The position numbers and the translations under genes were made by a program. This document shows positions 1 through 8,071 of a stretch of 22,545 nt of DNA, in pieces. The stretch comes from JANPJV01 sp031425695 (GTDB lineage: Bacteria; Pseudomonadota; Gammaproteobacteria; Xanthomonadales; SZUA-5), in the NCBI GenBank assembly GCA_031425695.1, contig JANPJV010000225.1, positions 1 through 22,545 of the forward strand, given 5' to 3'. Under the pieces are notes generated by a model, which worked only from the letters and a program-made list of their open reading frames with translations, searched no databases and was not told the origin of the DNA. How positions within the stretch are numbered: the first letter of the stretch is position 1; each line of letters starts with the position of its first letter.

Positions 1-276
1 CATGTTCTTGACGTAGTCGGCGTGCCCCGGGCAGTCGACGTGCGCGTAATGGCGGTTGATCGACTCATACTCGACGTGCGCGGTCGAGATCGTGATGCCA
101 CGAGCCTTCTCTTCCGGCGCCTTGTCAATCTGGTCGTAAGCCTTGAACTCGCCGCCGAAACGCTCAGCACCCACCTTGGTCAGCGCCGCCGTCAGCGTCG
201 TCTTACCGTGATCCACGTGACCAATCGTCCCCACGTTGACGTGCGGCTTGTTGCGCTCAAACTTTGACTTGGACAT
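1..276 (-). CDS. tuf: Elongation factor Tu, 5' part (runs off the window)
   Basis: This is the first 92 codons of EF-Tu, the GTPase that delivers aminoacyl-tRNA to the ribosome. The translation begins MSKSKFERNKPHVNVGTIGH and contains the G1 P-loop GHVDHGKT, the switch I stretch KARGITI and the start of G3, DCPGH. The ATG lies at 274-276 and is preceded by an AGAGGT Shine-Dalgarno. It is the last gene of a tRNA-Tyr, tRNA-Gly, tRNA-Thr, tuf cluster, which matches the E. coli tufB operon, so it is probably cotranscribed with those tRNAs. Many gammaproteobacteria have a second tuf copy in the str operon; whether this genome does cannot be seen here. The identification is essentially certain; only the 3' end is missing. 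Confidence 0.98.
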   Translation of the reverse strand, partial: MSKSKFERNKPHVNVGTIGHVDHGKTTLTAALTKVGAERFGGEFKAYDQIDKAPEEKARGITISTAHVEYESINRHYAHVDCPGHADYVKNM

Positions 277-326
277 AAGACCTCTGATGCGTGCGCTGTA
301 AGGCGCTTGGCTTGAGTTGAATGAAG

Positions 327-402
327 TGGTGCCCGCGACTGGAATCGAACCAGCGACCTCCTCCTTACCAAGGAGGTGCTCTACCGACTGAGCTACACGG
401 GC
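327..402 (-). tRNA. tRNA-Thr (anticodon GGT)
   Basis: A 76-nt cloverleaf with a seven-pair acceptor stem (GCCCGTG with CGCGGGC), discriminator A and an encoded CCA. The anticodon loop TTGGTAA gives anticodon GGT, which reads ACC/ACT. The T-loop sequence GGTTCGATTCC is standard. It sits 50 bp before tuf, the place of thrT in the E. coli tufB operon. Confidence 0.97.
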
Positions 403-430
403 ATTTTTTAAAAAAACGTCTCAACGCGAC

Positions 431-504
<74 letters not shown>

Positions 505-520
505 CTCGGTCAATTGAGTT

Positions 521-605
521 TGGTGGAGGGAGGTGGATTCGAACCACCGAAGGCTACGCCAGCTGATTTACAGTCAGCCCCCTTTGGCCGCTTGGGTATC
601 CCTCC
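521..605 (-). tRNA. tRNA-Tyr (anticodon GTA)
   Basis: An 85-nt class II tRNA with a long variable arm. The acceptor stem pairs GGAGGGA with TCCCTCC, followed by A and an encoded CCA. The anticodon stem-loop CTGACTGTAAATCAG gives GTA. It is the first tRNA of the cluster. The E. coli operon has a further tRNA-Thr (thrU) upstream of tyrU; none is present here. Confidence 0.97.
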
Positions 606-620
606 CCTACGGAGCCCACT

Positions 621-650
621 ATTGTCGAACTCTGCACGTCCTCTTGTCAA
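621..650 (-). promoter_or_regulatory. Sigma-70 promoter of the tRNA-tuf operon
   Basis: On the minus strand a perfect -35 TTGACA (645-650) is followed after 18 bp by GACAAT (621-626), four of six matches to the -10. The bases just after the -10 are GC-rich (AGTGGGC), as expected for a stringently controlled stable-RNA promoter. The predicted start lies a few bases before the 5' end of tRNA-Tyr. Confidence 0.75.
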
Positions 651-710
651 CGGGCGATTCGAGTTAAAGATGGGTTTCTTGTGAATTGTTCAGGAAGGGC
701 GGCGGGGGCT

Positions 711-782
711 GGTGGTGATCTGCGCAGCGAGCGGACACTCGCGCCCCGCTGCAGAAGCGTCCGCGATCAGCGCAGACCCACC
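711..782 (-). repeat. GTGGGT-headed inverted-repeat element downstream of ispH
   Basis: Read on the minus strand, this element begins GGTGGGTCTGCGC and ends GCGCAGATCACC. Stem TCTGCGC/GCGCAGA pairs 719-725 with 770-776, and an inner stem GCGGAC/GTCCGC pairs 731-736 with 759-764. It starts 9 bp after the ispH stop. Its head and core resemble the repeat copies near 11850, 19207 and 21480, so I place it in the same dispersed family, as a diverged member. It could end ispH transcription, but there is no T-run. Confidence 0.55.
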
Positions 783-790
783 ATAGGCTC

Positions 791-1741
791 TCAGGCCTGC
801 ACCACCACGCGCAATTCCCGCGGCAGCGCAAACACCATGTTTTCGCGCACGCCGGTGAGCTCTTCGACGGAGCCCGCGCCGAGCTCGCGCAAGCGGTCAA
901 CGACGCCGTGGACCAGGCTTTCCGGCGCGGAGGCACCCGCGGTGACGCCGACGCAGCTCACGCCGTGCAGCCACTGCGGATCGATGTCGGCCGCGCCGTC
1001 GATCAGGTAGGAGGAGACGCCGTTGCGCTCAGCCAGCTCACGCAGGCGATTGGAGTTGGAGCTGTTCGGCGAGCCGACCACCAGCACGACGTCGCAGCGC
1101 TCGGAAAGATCGCGCACCGCATCCTGGCGGTTCTGCGTCGCGTAACAGATGTCGTCGTTGCGCGGGCCCTGGATGCCTGGAAAACGCACTCGCAGCTCGC
1201 CGATGATCTCGCGTGTCTCGTCGACCGATAGTGTCGTTTGAGTGGTGTACGCGACGTTCTCGGGCTGGGCCAGCGCGAGCCGACCGACGTCGTCGACGGT
1301 TTCGATCAAGTGGATTGCGCCCGTCCCGTGCTCACGCCCCCACTGGCCGAGCGTGCCTTCGACCTCGGGATGGCCAGCATGGCCGATCAGCACCATGTCG
1401 CGACCCGCGCGGCACTGCCGAACGACTTCCATGTGCACCTTGGTTACCAGCGGACAGGTAGCGTCGAATACGCGAAAGCCGCGCTCGCGCGCTTCGCTGC
1501 GGACTGCCTGGGAAACTCCGTGAGCACTGAAGATCACCGTCGCACCAGCCGGCACTTCGGCCAGGTCCTCGACGAAGATGGCGCCACGCGCGCGCAGGCG
1601 GTCGACCACGAAGCGGTTGTGGACCACCTCGTGACGCACATGAATCGGCGCGCCGAAGAGATCGATGGCGCGCTCGACGATCTCGATTGCACGATCGACA
1701 CCGGCGCAGAACCCGCGCGGATTGGCGAGCAGTACGTTCAT
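791..1741 (-). CDS. ispH: 4-hydroxy-3-methylbut-2-enyl diphosphate reductase
   Basis: IspH (LytB) is the last enzyme of the MEP pathway. It is a cytosolic [4Fe-4S] enzyme reducing HMBPP to IPP and DMAPP. The 316-aa protein has the three cluster cysteines at 12 (GFCAGV), 96 (ATCPLV) and 199 (CYATQNRQ). Substrate-site residues H41, H74 (FSAHG), H124 and E126 (HAGHPEVEG) and the SSNSNRL motif are also visible. Length and spacing match E. coli IspH. The ATG overlaps the lspA stop codon as ATGA, so the two are probably translationally coupled at the end of a murJ-ribF-ileS-lspA-ispH transcript. The lspA-ispH pairing is common in proteobacteria. Nothing is abnormal in the gene. Confidence 0.97.
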   Translation of the reverse strand: MNVLLANPRGFCAGVDRAIEIVERAIDLFGAPIHVRHEVVHNRFVVDRLRARGAIFVEDLAEVPAGATVIFSAHGVSQAVRSEARERGFRVFDATCPLVTKVHMEVVRQCRAGRDMVLIGHAGHPEVEGTLGQWGREHGTGAIHLIETVDDVGRLALAQPENVAYTTQTTLSVDETREIIGELRVRFPGIQGPRNDDICYATQNRQDAVRDLSERCDVVLVVGSPNSSNSNRLRELAERNGVSSYLIDGAADIDPQWLHGVSCVGVTAGASAPESLVHGVVDRLRELGAGSVEELTGVRENMVFALPRELRVVVQA

Positions 1742-2271
1742 CGCGCTGCGCTGCCGGGCCCTGCTTTGCCGGGGGCCTGCGTCGCCGGATCCTTGGCGCG
1801 TCCAAAAAATTCGTAGCTGATCAGCATGATGATGCCAAGAGTGATCGCCGAGTCGGCCAGGTTGAATGCGGGCCAGTGTGAGTTGCCGTAGTACACGTCA
1901 ATGAAATCAATCACGTAGCCAAGGCGAGCGCGGTCGATGAGATTGCCCACCGCGCCACCGACGAGCAACGCCAGTGGCAGGCACAAACTCCACAGGCGTG
2001 CCGGTGAGCGCCTGAGCCAGACCAACAGTACCAGCGTGATCACGCTCGAGGTCGCCAGGAAGAACCAGCGCTGCCAGCCGGCGTGATCGCTCAGGAAACT
2101 GAAAGCCCCGCCCTGGTTATGTACCAGCAACCAGTTGAAACCGGGCAGAACGGCAATCGGATCGGCGTACTTGAGGTTGGCGGTCGCGATCACTTTCGAC
2201 CACTGGTCGAGGACGATCACCAGCAACGAGAGCGGCAGCCACGTCCAACCCGTGCGCTCAGAACCAGCCAC
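1738..2271 (-). CDS. lspA: Lipoprotein signal peptidase (signal peptidase II)
   Basis: LspA is the inner-membrane aspartyl protease that removes the signal peptide of diacylglyceryl-modified prolipoproteins. The protein is about 177 aa with four hydrophobic segments. It has the family blocks LDQWSK (22-27), HNQGGAFSFL (51-60), VGNLIDR and YVIDFID (108-126), and FNLADS (137-142); the last two carry the catalytic aspartates. I chose the GTG start at 2269-2271 because AAGGAG lies six bases upstream (2278-2283). An ATG at 2293-2295 in the same frame lacks a Shine-Dalgarno and would add eight residues. With the GTG start the gene overlaps ileS by 14 bp, and its stop overlaps ispH by 4 bp. Identity is certain; the start is fairly certain. 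Confidence 0.95.
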   Translation of the reverse strand: MAGSERTGWTWLPLSLLVIVLDQWSKVIATANLKYADPIAVLPGFNWLLVHNQGGAFSFLSDHAGWQRWFFLATSSVITLVLLVWLRRSPARLWSLCLPLALLVGGAVGNLIDRARLGYVIDFIDVYYGNSHWPAFNLADSAITLGIIMLISYEFFGRAKDPATQAPGKAGPGSAAR

Positions 2272-5068
2272 GCTGCTCTCCTTCGCCTTCGACATTGGCG
2301 ACGCACCGGGTGCACAGGCTCGGATGCGCAGCATTGAGGCCGATATCCGGGCGCTGGTGCCAGCAACGGGCGCATTTGGCATTGGCGGTGGCGCGCGCGG
2401 TCAGTCCGAAACGCAAGCCGTCCCGCTCACTGATGAGCGCGTCGGCGGGTGGCGGGGCCACGTGCAGGCGCACTTCGGACACCAGGAACAGGAAGCGCAG
2501 CTCCGCCGCACTCGGGGCCAGGGCCGCATGTTGAGCGGCGTCGAGATAAAGGTCGATCTCGGCCTCGAGGCCGGAACCGATCAGTTTTTCGCGACGCATC
2601 GGCTCGAGCAGCTTTTGGACCGAATCGCGCACGGCCAGCAGCGTCTGCCAGTTGGCCGCATCGATGCGCCCGTCCGTCGGCAACGGCGCCAGCGCGTCGA
2701 ACCAGGTCTCGAACAACGGCGACGGCGTCGTGCGCGCCGGCATGTGCTTCCAGATCTCGTCGGCCGTGAAGCTCAGGATCGGTGCCATCCAGCGCACCAG
2801 GCCTTCCAGCACCAGCAACATCGCGCTCTGCCCCGAGCGTCGCGCCTGCGCATCGTGCCGCAGGGTGTACACGCGATCCTTGAGCACATCGAGATAAAAG
2901 GCGCCGAGCTGGACACTGCAAAAGCTGTGCAGGTCCTGGTAGATCAGGTGGAACTGGTAATCGGCGTAGTTGCGCACGATGTTCTGTTGCAGCTGCCAGG
3001 CCTGGTCGACGATCCACTGGTCGATCGGCAGCATGTCAGCAACCGCGACTGCATCCCGGGATGGATCGAAGTCTTTCAGGTTGGCCAGCAGGTAGCGGCA
3101 GGTATTGCGCACGCGACGGTAGGAGTCGGCGACGCGCTTCAAGATCTCGTCGGAGACGGTCATCTCGGCGCGATAATCAGTCGCCGCCACCCACAGGCGC
3201 AGCACGTCGGCACCGAGCGTCTTCATGACCTGCTGCGGCGCGACCACGTTGCCGGCCGACTTCGACATCTTCTTGCCGTCGGCGTCGACCGCGAAGCCGT
3301 GCGTGAGGACCTGCCGATAAGGCGCGACGCCGCGCATGGCGGTGCCGGTCAGCAGCGCCGATTGGAACCAGCCGCGATGCTGGTCGGAGCCTTCGAGGTA
3401 TAGATCCGCCGGCGCGCCACCGAGCTCGGCACGCGCATCGAGCACGCACGCATGGGTGACGCCCGAGTCGAACCAGACATCCAGGATGTCGGTGACCTTG
3501 TCGTATTGATCGGCCTCGTCGCCAATGAGCTCGCGCGCGTCGAGATCGAACCAGGCATCGACGCCGCCCTTCTCTATGCGCTCGGCCACCGCCAGCATCA
3601 GCTCGTGGCTGCGCGGATGCGGTGCCTGGTTGATTTTGTCGACGAACAGCGCAATCGGCACGCCCCAGGTGCGCTGGCGCGAGATGCACCAGTCCGGGCG
3701 GTTGGCGATCATCCCCTGGATGCGCTCCTTGCCCCAGTCCGGCACCCAGCGCACGCCGTCGATCGCCTGCATGGCCGCATCGCGTAACCCGGCCATCTGC
3801 ATGTGGATGAACCACTGCGGGGTGGCGCGAAAGATCGTCGGCGTCTTGTGGCGCCAGCAATGGGCGACGCTGTGATCGATCTTCCGGTCGGCGAGCAGAC
3901 GGCCCTGTTCACGAATCTGCTCGACGATCTGAGGGTTGGCTTCCGCAATCTTTTGACCGCCGAAGAGCGGCAAATCCGCAGCGAAGCGGCCGTCGCCCTG
4001 CACCGGATTCAGCACTTCCTCGGTGTACGGCTTGAGCGCCAGGAAATCCTCGACGCCGTACGCGGGCGAGGTGTGCACGAGCCCGGTGCCATCCTCCGCG
4101 CTCACGTGGGTGCCGACGATCAGCAACGACACGCGATCGTAGAAGGGATGCCGCAAGTCGCAGCGCTCGAGGGCGCGGCCGGTGGCGCGACCCACCACTT
4201 CGCCCGCGAGATCGAAGCGCTTGAGGCAGGCTTCGACCAGCGCGTCGGCCAGCACCAGATGACCCCGCTCGGTGCGCACCAGGGCGTAGTCGATCTCGGG
4301 GTGGACCGAGACCGCCTGGTTGGACGGCAGCGTCCACGGCGTGGTGGTCCAGATGACGGCATGCGCGTCGGTGAGCGGCTCGGCGAGCCCGAACACACTC
4401 GCGACGGCGGCGCCATCAATGAATGGGAACGCCACGTCGATCGCCGGGTCGAGCTTGTCAGCGTATTCGATCTCGGCCTCGGCCAGCGCCGAGCGACAGT
4501 CGAAGCACCAGTGCACCGGCTTGAAGCCGCGCACGACGTGACCGCGCTCATAGATGCGCGCGAGCGCGCGGACCATGTCAGCCTCATACCGATAATCCAT
4601 CGTGCGATAGGGATTTTCCCAATCGCCGAGTACGCCCAGGCGCTTGAAATCCTCGCGCTGGCGGTCGATCTGCGCGGCCGCATATTTACGGCATTCCGCG
4701 CGAAATTCGCGCGCATCGACCTTGTGCCCGACCTTGCCGACCTTCTTTTCGACTGCGACCTCGATCGGCAGACCGTGACAGTCCCAGCCTGGGACATAGG
4801 GCGCGCGCAAACCTGACAGCAGGCGCGACTTGACCACGATGTCCTTGAGGATCTTGTTGACCGCATGACCGATGTGAATGTCGCCGTTCGCGTACGGAGG
4901 GCCGTCGTGCAGCACGAACAACGGGCGCTCCGCCGCATGGGTCTGCAAGGCCTGGTAACGGCGATCGCGCTCCCATTGTTGCAACATCGCCGGCTCGCGA
5001 TTCGGCAGGTCTGCCTTCATCGCGAAATCGGTCGTCGGCAACAGGATGGTGTCTTTGTAATCAGTCAC
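2258..5068 (-). CDS. ileS: Isoleucyl-tRNA synthetase
   Basis: A class I aminoacyl-tRNA synthetase of 936 aa that charges tRNA-Ile in the cytosol. The HIGH signature occurs at about residues 65-68 (GDIHIGH) and KMSKS at about 600-604. The CP1 editing domain has WTTTPWTLPSN near 240-250, and the C-terminal zinc finger has paired cysteines in CARCW and CTRCV. The start is the GTG at 5066-5068 (VTDYKDTILLPTTDF), which aligns with the E. coli N-terminus MSDYKSTLNLP. An AAGGGG lies 9 bases upstream. The frame stays open further upstream, but that stretch does not look like IleS. It is followed by lspA with a 14-bp overlap, the usual ileS-lspA pairing. No T-box-like leader was seen. Confidence 0.97.
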   Translation of the reverse strand: MTDYKDTILLPTTDFAMKADLPNREPAMLQQWERDRRYQALQTHAAERPLFVLHDGPPYANGDIHIGHAVNKILKDIVVKSRLLSGLRAPYVPGWDCHGLPIEVAVEKKVGKVGHKVDAREFRAECRKYAAAQIDRQREDFKRLGVLGDWENPYRTMDYRYEADMVRALARIYERGHVVRGFKPVHWCFDCRSALAEAEIEYADKLDPAIDVAFPFIDGAAVASVFGLAEPLTDAHAVIWTTTPWTLPSNQAVSVHPEIDYALVRTERGHLVLADALVEACLKRFDLAGEVVGRATGRALERCDLRHPFYDRVSLLIVGTHVSAEDGTGLVHTSPAYGVEDFLALKPYTEEVLNPVQGDGRFAADLPLFGGQKIAEANPQIVEQIREQGRLLADRKIDHSVAHCWRHKTPTIFRATPQWFIHMQMAGLRDAAMQAIDGVRWVPDWGKERIQGMIANRPDWCISRQRTWGVPIALFVDKINQAPHPRSHELMLAVAERIEKGGVDAWFDLDARELIGDEADQYDKVTDILDVWFDSGVTHACVLDARAELGGAPADLYLEGSDQHRGWFQSALLTGTAMRGVAPYRQVLTHGFAVDADGKKMSKSAGNVVAPQQVMKTLGADVLRLWVAATDYRAEMTVSDEILKRVADSYRRVRNTCRYLLANLKDFDPSRDAVAVADMLPIDQWIVDQAWQLQQNIVRNYADYQFHLIYQDLHSFCSVQLGAFYLDVLKDRVYTLRHDAQARRSGQSAMLLVLEGLVRWMAPILSFTADEIWKHMPARTTPSPLFETWFDALAPLPTDGRIDAANWQTLLAVRDSVQKLLEPMRREKLIGSGLEAEIDLYLDAAQHAALAPSAAELRFLFLVSEVRLHVAPPPADALISERDGLRFGLTARATANAKCARCWHQRPDIGLNAAHPSLCTRCVANVEGEGEQRGWF

Positions 5069-5180
5069 GCCGCATTGCCCCTTAGGTTGGTCACAAGAAG
5101 TCCATCCTGGCCTTCTTCCGACACGCTTACAAAAAACTTCGCTTTTGTTTCGCTTCATTTTCAATGACTTGCGTCCTTGA

Positions 5181-5205
5181 AAATGGCGTCACATCCGTGT
5201 GACGC
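5181..5205 (-). terminator. Perfect hairpin between ribF and ileS, possible terminator or attenuator
   Basis: The palindrome GCGTCACA-TCCG-TGTGACGC occupies 5186-5205, an 8-bp stem with a 4-base loop. It starts 11 bp after the ribF stop. On the minus strand it is followed by CATTTTC, a weak T-run, so it could partly terminate ribF transcripts before ileS. It could instead be a dyad binding site. Low-to-moderate confidence in function; the dyad itself is clear. Confidence 0.45.
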
Positions 5206-5216
5206 GCAGCGCTGAT

Positions 5217-6143
5217 TCAAGGTCCCCGCAGCAAACGACAGGCTTCATCGGCGTCGCGACGAATCTGCAGGACCATCGAATCGAGGTCCGGAAAATGCCA
5301 CTCGTCCCGTTGCTTCGCAATGAAGTCGACAGTCAGTCGGCGCCCGTAGAGGTCGCCATTAAAATCAAACAGATGCACCTCGAGCAGCAATTCCTTGCCG
5401 GCGATCGTCGGGCGGTAGCCGAGACTGGCGACACCCGGATGGCGGGACAGCCCCGCACCACTCACCCGAACAGCGAAAATGCCTGCAAACCCGAGCGAGT
5501 CCTGTGGCCAGCGCAGATTAGCGGTCGGGAAGCCGAGCTTGCGCCCTAGTTGCTGGCCACGCACGACGCGGCCGGAATAGGTGTAACGACGGCCGAGCGC
5601 AATTTCGGCAGCTGCGAAATCCGGGATATTGAGCGCCAGGCGGATCGCCGTGGAGCTCACGCGCTCGCCCGAGCGGGTACACAGCGGAATCTGCTCGGCG
5701 CGAAAGCCGAGCCCCGCACCGAGCTTGCGCAGGAGCACGATATCGCCCTCGCGTCCGCGGCCGAAATGAAAATCGGGGCCAACCCAGACCTCGCGTGCGC
5801 GCAGACGCGCGACCAGGACCTCACGCACGAACTCGTCCGCGGACCGGTCCGCCAGCTCCTTGCCGAAGCGCAGACACAGCACCCGGTCAACTCCCAGTTC
5901 GCGCAGGCGCTCGATGCGCTCGCGGAATGGAGTCAGCCGCAACAAAGGGGCACGCCCGAAGTACTGGCGCGGCAAGGGTTCGAAGGTCACCACCACGCTC
6001 GGCAGGCCAAGCTCGAGTGCGCGCCCCACCATCGAGCGCAGCAAGGCAGCGTGCCCGAGGTGCACGCCGTCGAAGGCGCCTATGGCGACCACCGCACCTT
6101 GCGGCGTCAGGGGTGGGCCTACGCTGTCGCGGTTGAGAAGCAT
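5217..6143 (-). CDS. ribF: Bifunctional riboflavin kinase/FAD synthetase
   Basis: RibF phosphorylates riboflavin to FMN and adenylates FMN to FAD. The 308-aa protein has the N-terminal FAD synthetase domain with the nucleotidyltransferase motif GAFDGVHLGH (residues 22-31) and the signature SGERVSSTAIR. The C-terminal riboflavin kinase domain shows GRKLGFPTANL and EVHLFDFNGDLYG. Length is typical. The ATG is at 6141-6143. It follows murJ after 54 bp, and ileS lies 148 bp further on, the usual murJ-ribF-ileS order in gammaproteobacteria. No FMN-riboswitch-like leader is visible. The gap to ileS carries the hairpin described separately. Confidence 0.96.
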   Translation of the reverse strand: MLLNRDSVGPPLTPQGAVVAIGAFDGVHLGHAALLRSMVGRALELGLPSVVVTFEPLPRQYFGRAPLLRLTPFRERIERLRELGVDRVLCLRFGKELADRSADEFVREVLVARLRAREVWVGPDFHFGRGREGDIVLLRKLGAGLGFRAEQIPLCTRSGERVSSTAIRLALNIPDFAAAEIALGRRYTYSGRVVRGQQLGRKLGFPTANLRWPQDSLGFAGIFAVRVSGAGLSRHPGVASLGYRPTIAGKELLLEVHLFDFNGDLYGRRLTVDFIAKQRDEWHFPDLDSMVLQIRRDADEACRLLRGP

Positions 6144-6197
6144 CGGTCGGTGGGTGCAAAGCGATCGAGTATAGACAAGCAGAATGCGACGCTTGGC

Positions 6198-7763
6198 TCA
6201 AACGAGAGCTTTGCGCTCGAGCAGGTGGCGTGGGCGCAAGCCGCCGGCGAAGGCCGTGATCAGATACGCCGCCGCAGCGATGCCGAGCAGGCTGGCCAGC
6301 CCAAGCACACGCTCGACCGCAACCAGGCCTTGCCAGTCCGGAAAATAGCGCCCGTGCACGAAGACGATCAGCACGGCGGTGCTGGCGCACGCCAGTCCCA
6401 AGGCCAGGCCGAAGCGCATCCAGCCCGGCCCCGGCTGGTAGATGCCGCGGGCGCGCAGCCAGTAGAGCAGCAGCCCGGCATTGATATAGCCCGCGAGCGC
6501 GCTCGCCAAGGCGAGCCCGGCGTGCACCCCGGCCTTGCCCGACCACAACCACAAGCCGACGAAGATGGCATTGAGCACGATATTGGAAACCATGCTGATG
6601 ATCCCGGCCGTGACCGGGGTGCGTGTGTCCTGGCGCGCATAGAACGCGGGCGCCAGCACCTTTACCGCGATGAAGGCCGGCAGGCCGAGCGCCAGTGCGG
6701 CCAGGCTCAGGCCGGACATCTGTACATCCACGGTCGAGAAGCGCCCATAACCGAACAGCGCCCAGAACATCGGCTCGGCCAGCAGGATCAGCATCAGCGC
6801 CGCCGGCAAGGAAATGAACAGCCCGATGCGCAGCGCCCAGTCGACCGAGCGGTTGAAGCCATCGGGATCCTTGGCAGCGTGGCGGGTTGAAAGGTGCGGC
6901 AGGATGACGGTGCCGAGGGCGACACCGAAGATGCCGAGCGGAAATTCCAGCAAGCGGTCGGTGTAATAGAGCCAGGTCACGCTGCCGGTTACCAGGAACG
7001 AGGCGATCAAGGTATCGATCAGCAGGTTGACCTGCGCGACCGAAGAGCCGAACAGCGTCGGGATCATCAGCTTCAGTACTTTGCGCACGCCCGGATCGTG
7101 CCAGCCCCAGCGCGGACGCGGCAGCAACCCGAGCCGCGACAGGCCCGGCAGTTGCATCAGCAATTGCAGGACACCGCCAATGAGCACGCCCCACGCGAGC
7201 GCCTTGACCGGTTCATCAAAATATGGCGCCAGCCAGACCGCTGCGGCGATCAGCGCAATATTGAGCAGCACCGGGGACAATGCCGGCAGCGCGAAGCGGC
7301 TGTACGTATTGAGAATGCCGCCGGCAAACCCTGCCAGCGAGATCAGCAGAATGTAGGGAAAGGTCACGCGCAGCATCTCGACCGTGAGCGCAAACTTCTC
7401 CGGTTGCTCGATGAAGCCTGGCGCAAATACCGTGATGAAGGCCGGTGCCGCAAAAATGCCCAGGGCAACGACCACGGTCAGGATCGCCGCCAGCGTTCCG
7501 CACACATGGTCGACGAACTCGCGCAACTCGCGGGCGTCGCCGCGTTCACGGATTTCCGCCAGCACTGGCACGAAGGCCACCGAAAACGAGCCCTCGGCGA
7601 ACAGGCGTCGCATGAAATTCGGGATGCGGAAAGCGACGTAGAACGCGTCCGTCGCCGTGCTCGCGCCGAACTTCTGAGCGAAGATGAGGTCGCGCAGAAA
7701 GCCGAGGACTCGAGAGAGCAAAGTCATCGCGCCGACCGCGACGGTTGAACGGAACAGCTTCAC
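6198..7763 (-). CDS. murJ: Lipid II flippase MurJ (MviN)
   Basis: MurJ is an integral inner-membrane protein of the MOP superfamily that moves lipid II to the periplasmic face for peptidoglycan assembly. The 521-aa product is hydrophobic throughout, consistent with about 14 membrane segments. It has the MviN blocks SRVLGFLRD, TDAFYVAFRIPNFMRRLFAEG and FSVAFVPVLAEI, in the same places as in E. coli. I chose the GTG at 7761-7763 (VKLFRSTVAVGAMTLLSR) because it aligns with the E. coli start MNLLKSLAAVSSMTMFSR. No good Shine-Dalgarno precedes it, and the frame is open for 31 more codons to a GTG at 7854-7856, so the start is less certain than the identity. It is the first gene of the five-gene minus-strand cluster. 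Confidence 0.95.
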   Translation of the reverse strand: MKLFRSTVAVGAMTLLSRVLGFLRDLIFAQKFGASTATDAFYVAFRIPNFMRRLFAEGSFSVAFVPVLAEIRERGDARELREFVDHVCGTLAAILTVVVALGIFAAPAFITVFAPGFIEQPEKFALTVEMLRVTFPYILLISLAGFAGGILNTYSRFALPALSPVLLNIALIAAAVWLAPYFDEPVKALAWGVLIGGVLQLLMQLPGLSRLGLLPRPRWGWHDPGVRKVLKLMIPTLFGSSVAQVNLLIDTLIASFLVTGSVTWLYYTDRLLEFPLGIFGVALGTVILPHLSTRHAAKDPDGFNRSVDWALRIGLFISLPAALMLILLAEPMFWALFGYGRFSTVDVQMSGLSLAALALGLPAFIAVKVLAPAFYARQDTRTPVTAGIISMVSNIVLNAIFVGLWLWSGKAGVHAGLALASALAGYINAGLLLYWLRARGIYQPGPGWMRFGLALGLACASTAVLIVFVHGRYFPDWQGLVAVERVLGLASLLGIAAAAYLITAFAGGLRPRHLLERKALV

Positions 7764-7870
7764 GGGTTCAGGGGCGATCTGAGGCGATGGGCGTGAGTCT
7801 ATGCGTGCGCAGGTTGAAGCCGAGCGCGCCGGAATGACTTGCCCGCGTTGAAACACTCATGCCAACCACG

Positions 7871-8000
7871 CCAGGCCCATTTCGAACGGCCATTCATGCC
7901 GGGGCGCGAAGACGCGGAGGAGCGCAACCGAATCCACGCCCCTGCGGCAAGCTGTTCTCCGCGTCTCTGCGCATCCGCGTGAACAGCCTTTCGGGCCTGG
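7871..8000. repeat. Nested inverted-repeat element between murJ and rpsT
   Basis: The outer arms CCAGGCCC (7871-7878) and GGGCCTGG (7993-8000) are perfect 8-bp inverted copies. Inner arms AGACGCGGAG (7910-7919) and CTCCGCGTCT (7957-7966) are perfect 10-bp copies. The right end abuts the -35 box of the rpsT promoter. Sequences of the CTCCGCGTCTCTGCGC type are, from memory, common dispersed intergenic repeats in environmental proteobacteria. It occupies most of the 308-bp gap between murJ and rpsT. Confidence 0.6.
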
Positions 8001-8030
8001 TTGACGCATATTAGATTCGCCCGCTATGCT
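8001..8030 (+). promoter_or_regulatory. Probable rpsT promoter
   Basis: TTGACG (8001-8006, five of six) and TATGCT (8025-8030, four of six) are separated by 18 bp. The -10 is followed by GC-rich TCGCGG. The predicted start leaves a leader of about 35 nt before the rpsT GTG. Confidence 0.6.
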
Positions 8031-8071
8031 TCGCGGTCATTTGTACCGTCCTGCAGTATCGGAGTTCTTCA

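Noticed and set aside
606..660. A possible fourth tRNA (thrU) at the head of the operon
   Set aside because: No cloverleaf, CCA or T-loop sequence is present; the stretch holds the promoter instead.
2135..3403. Long open frame on the plus strand opposite ileS
   Set aside because: It is the antisense shadow of ileS in GC-rich DNA; the residues show no family resemblance and ileS is certain. The same holds for the long plus-strand frames opposite ribF/murJ (5550-6890), deaD (12607-13917) and ileS (3803-4816).
5186..5205. CRP-like binding site
   Set aside because: The CRP consensus is TGTGA-N6-TCACA. Here the half-sites are in the opposite order with a 4-base spacer, so it is only a hairpin or dyad of another type.
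5069..5216. T-box or riboswitch leader of ileS
   Set aside because: No T-box consensus, specifier stem or antiterminator is visible, and such leaders are not expected in gammaproteobacteria.
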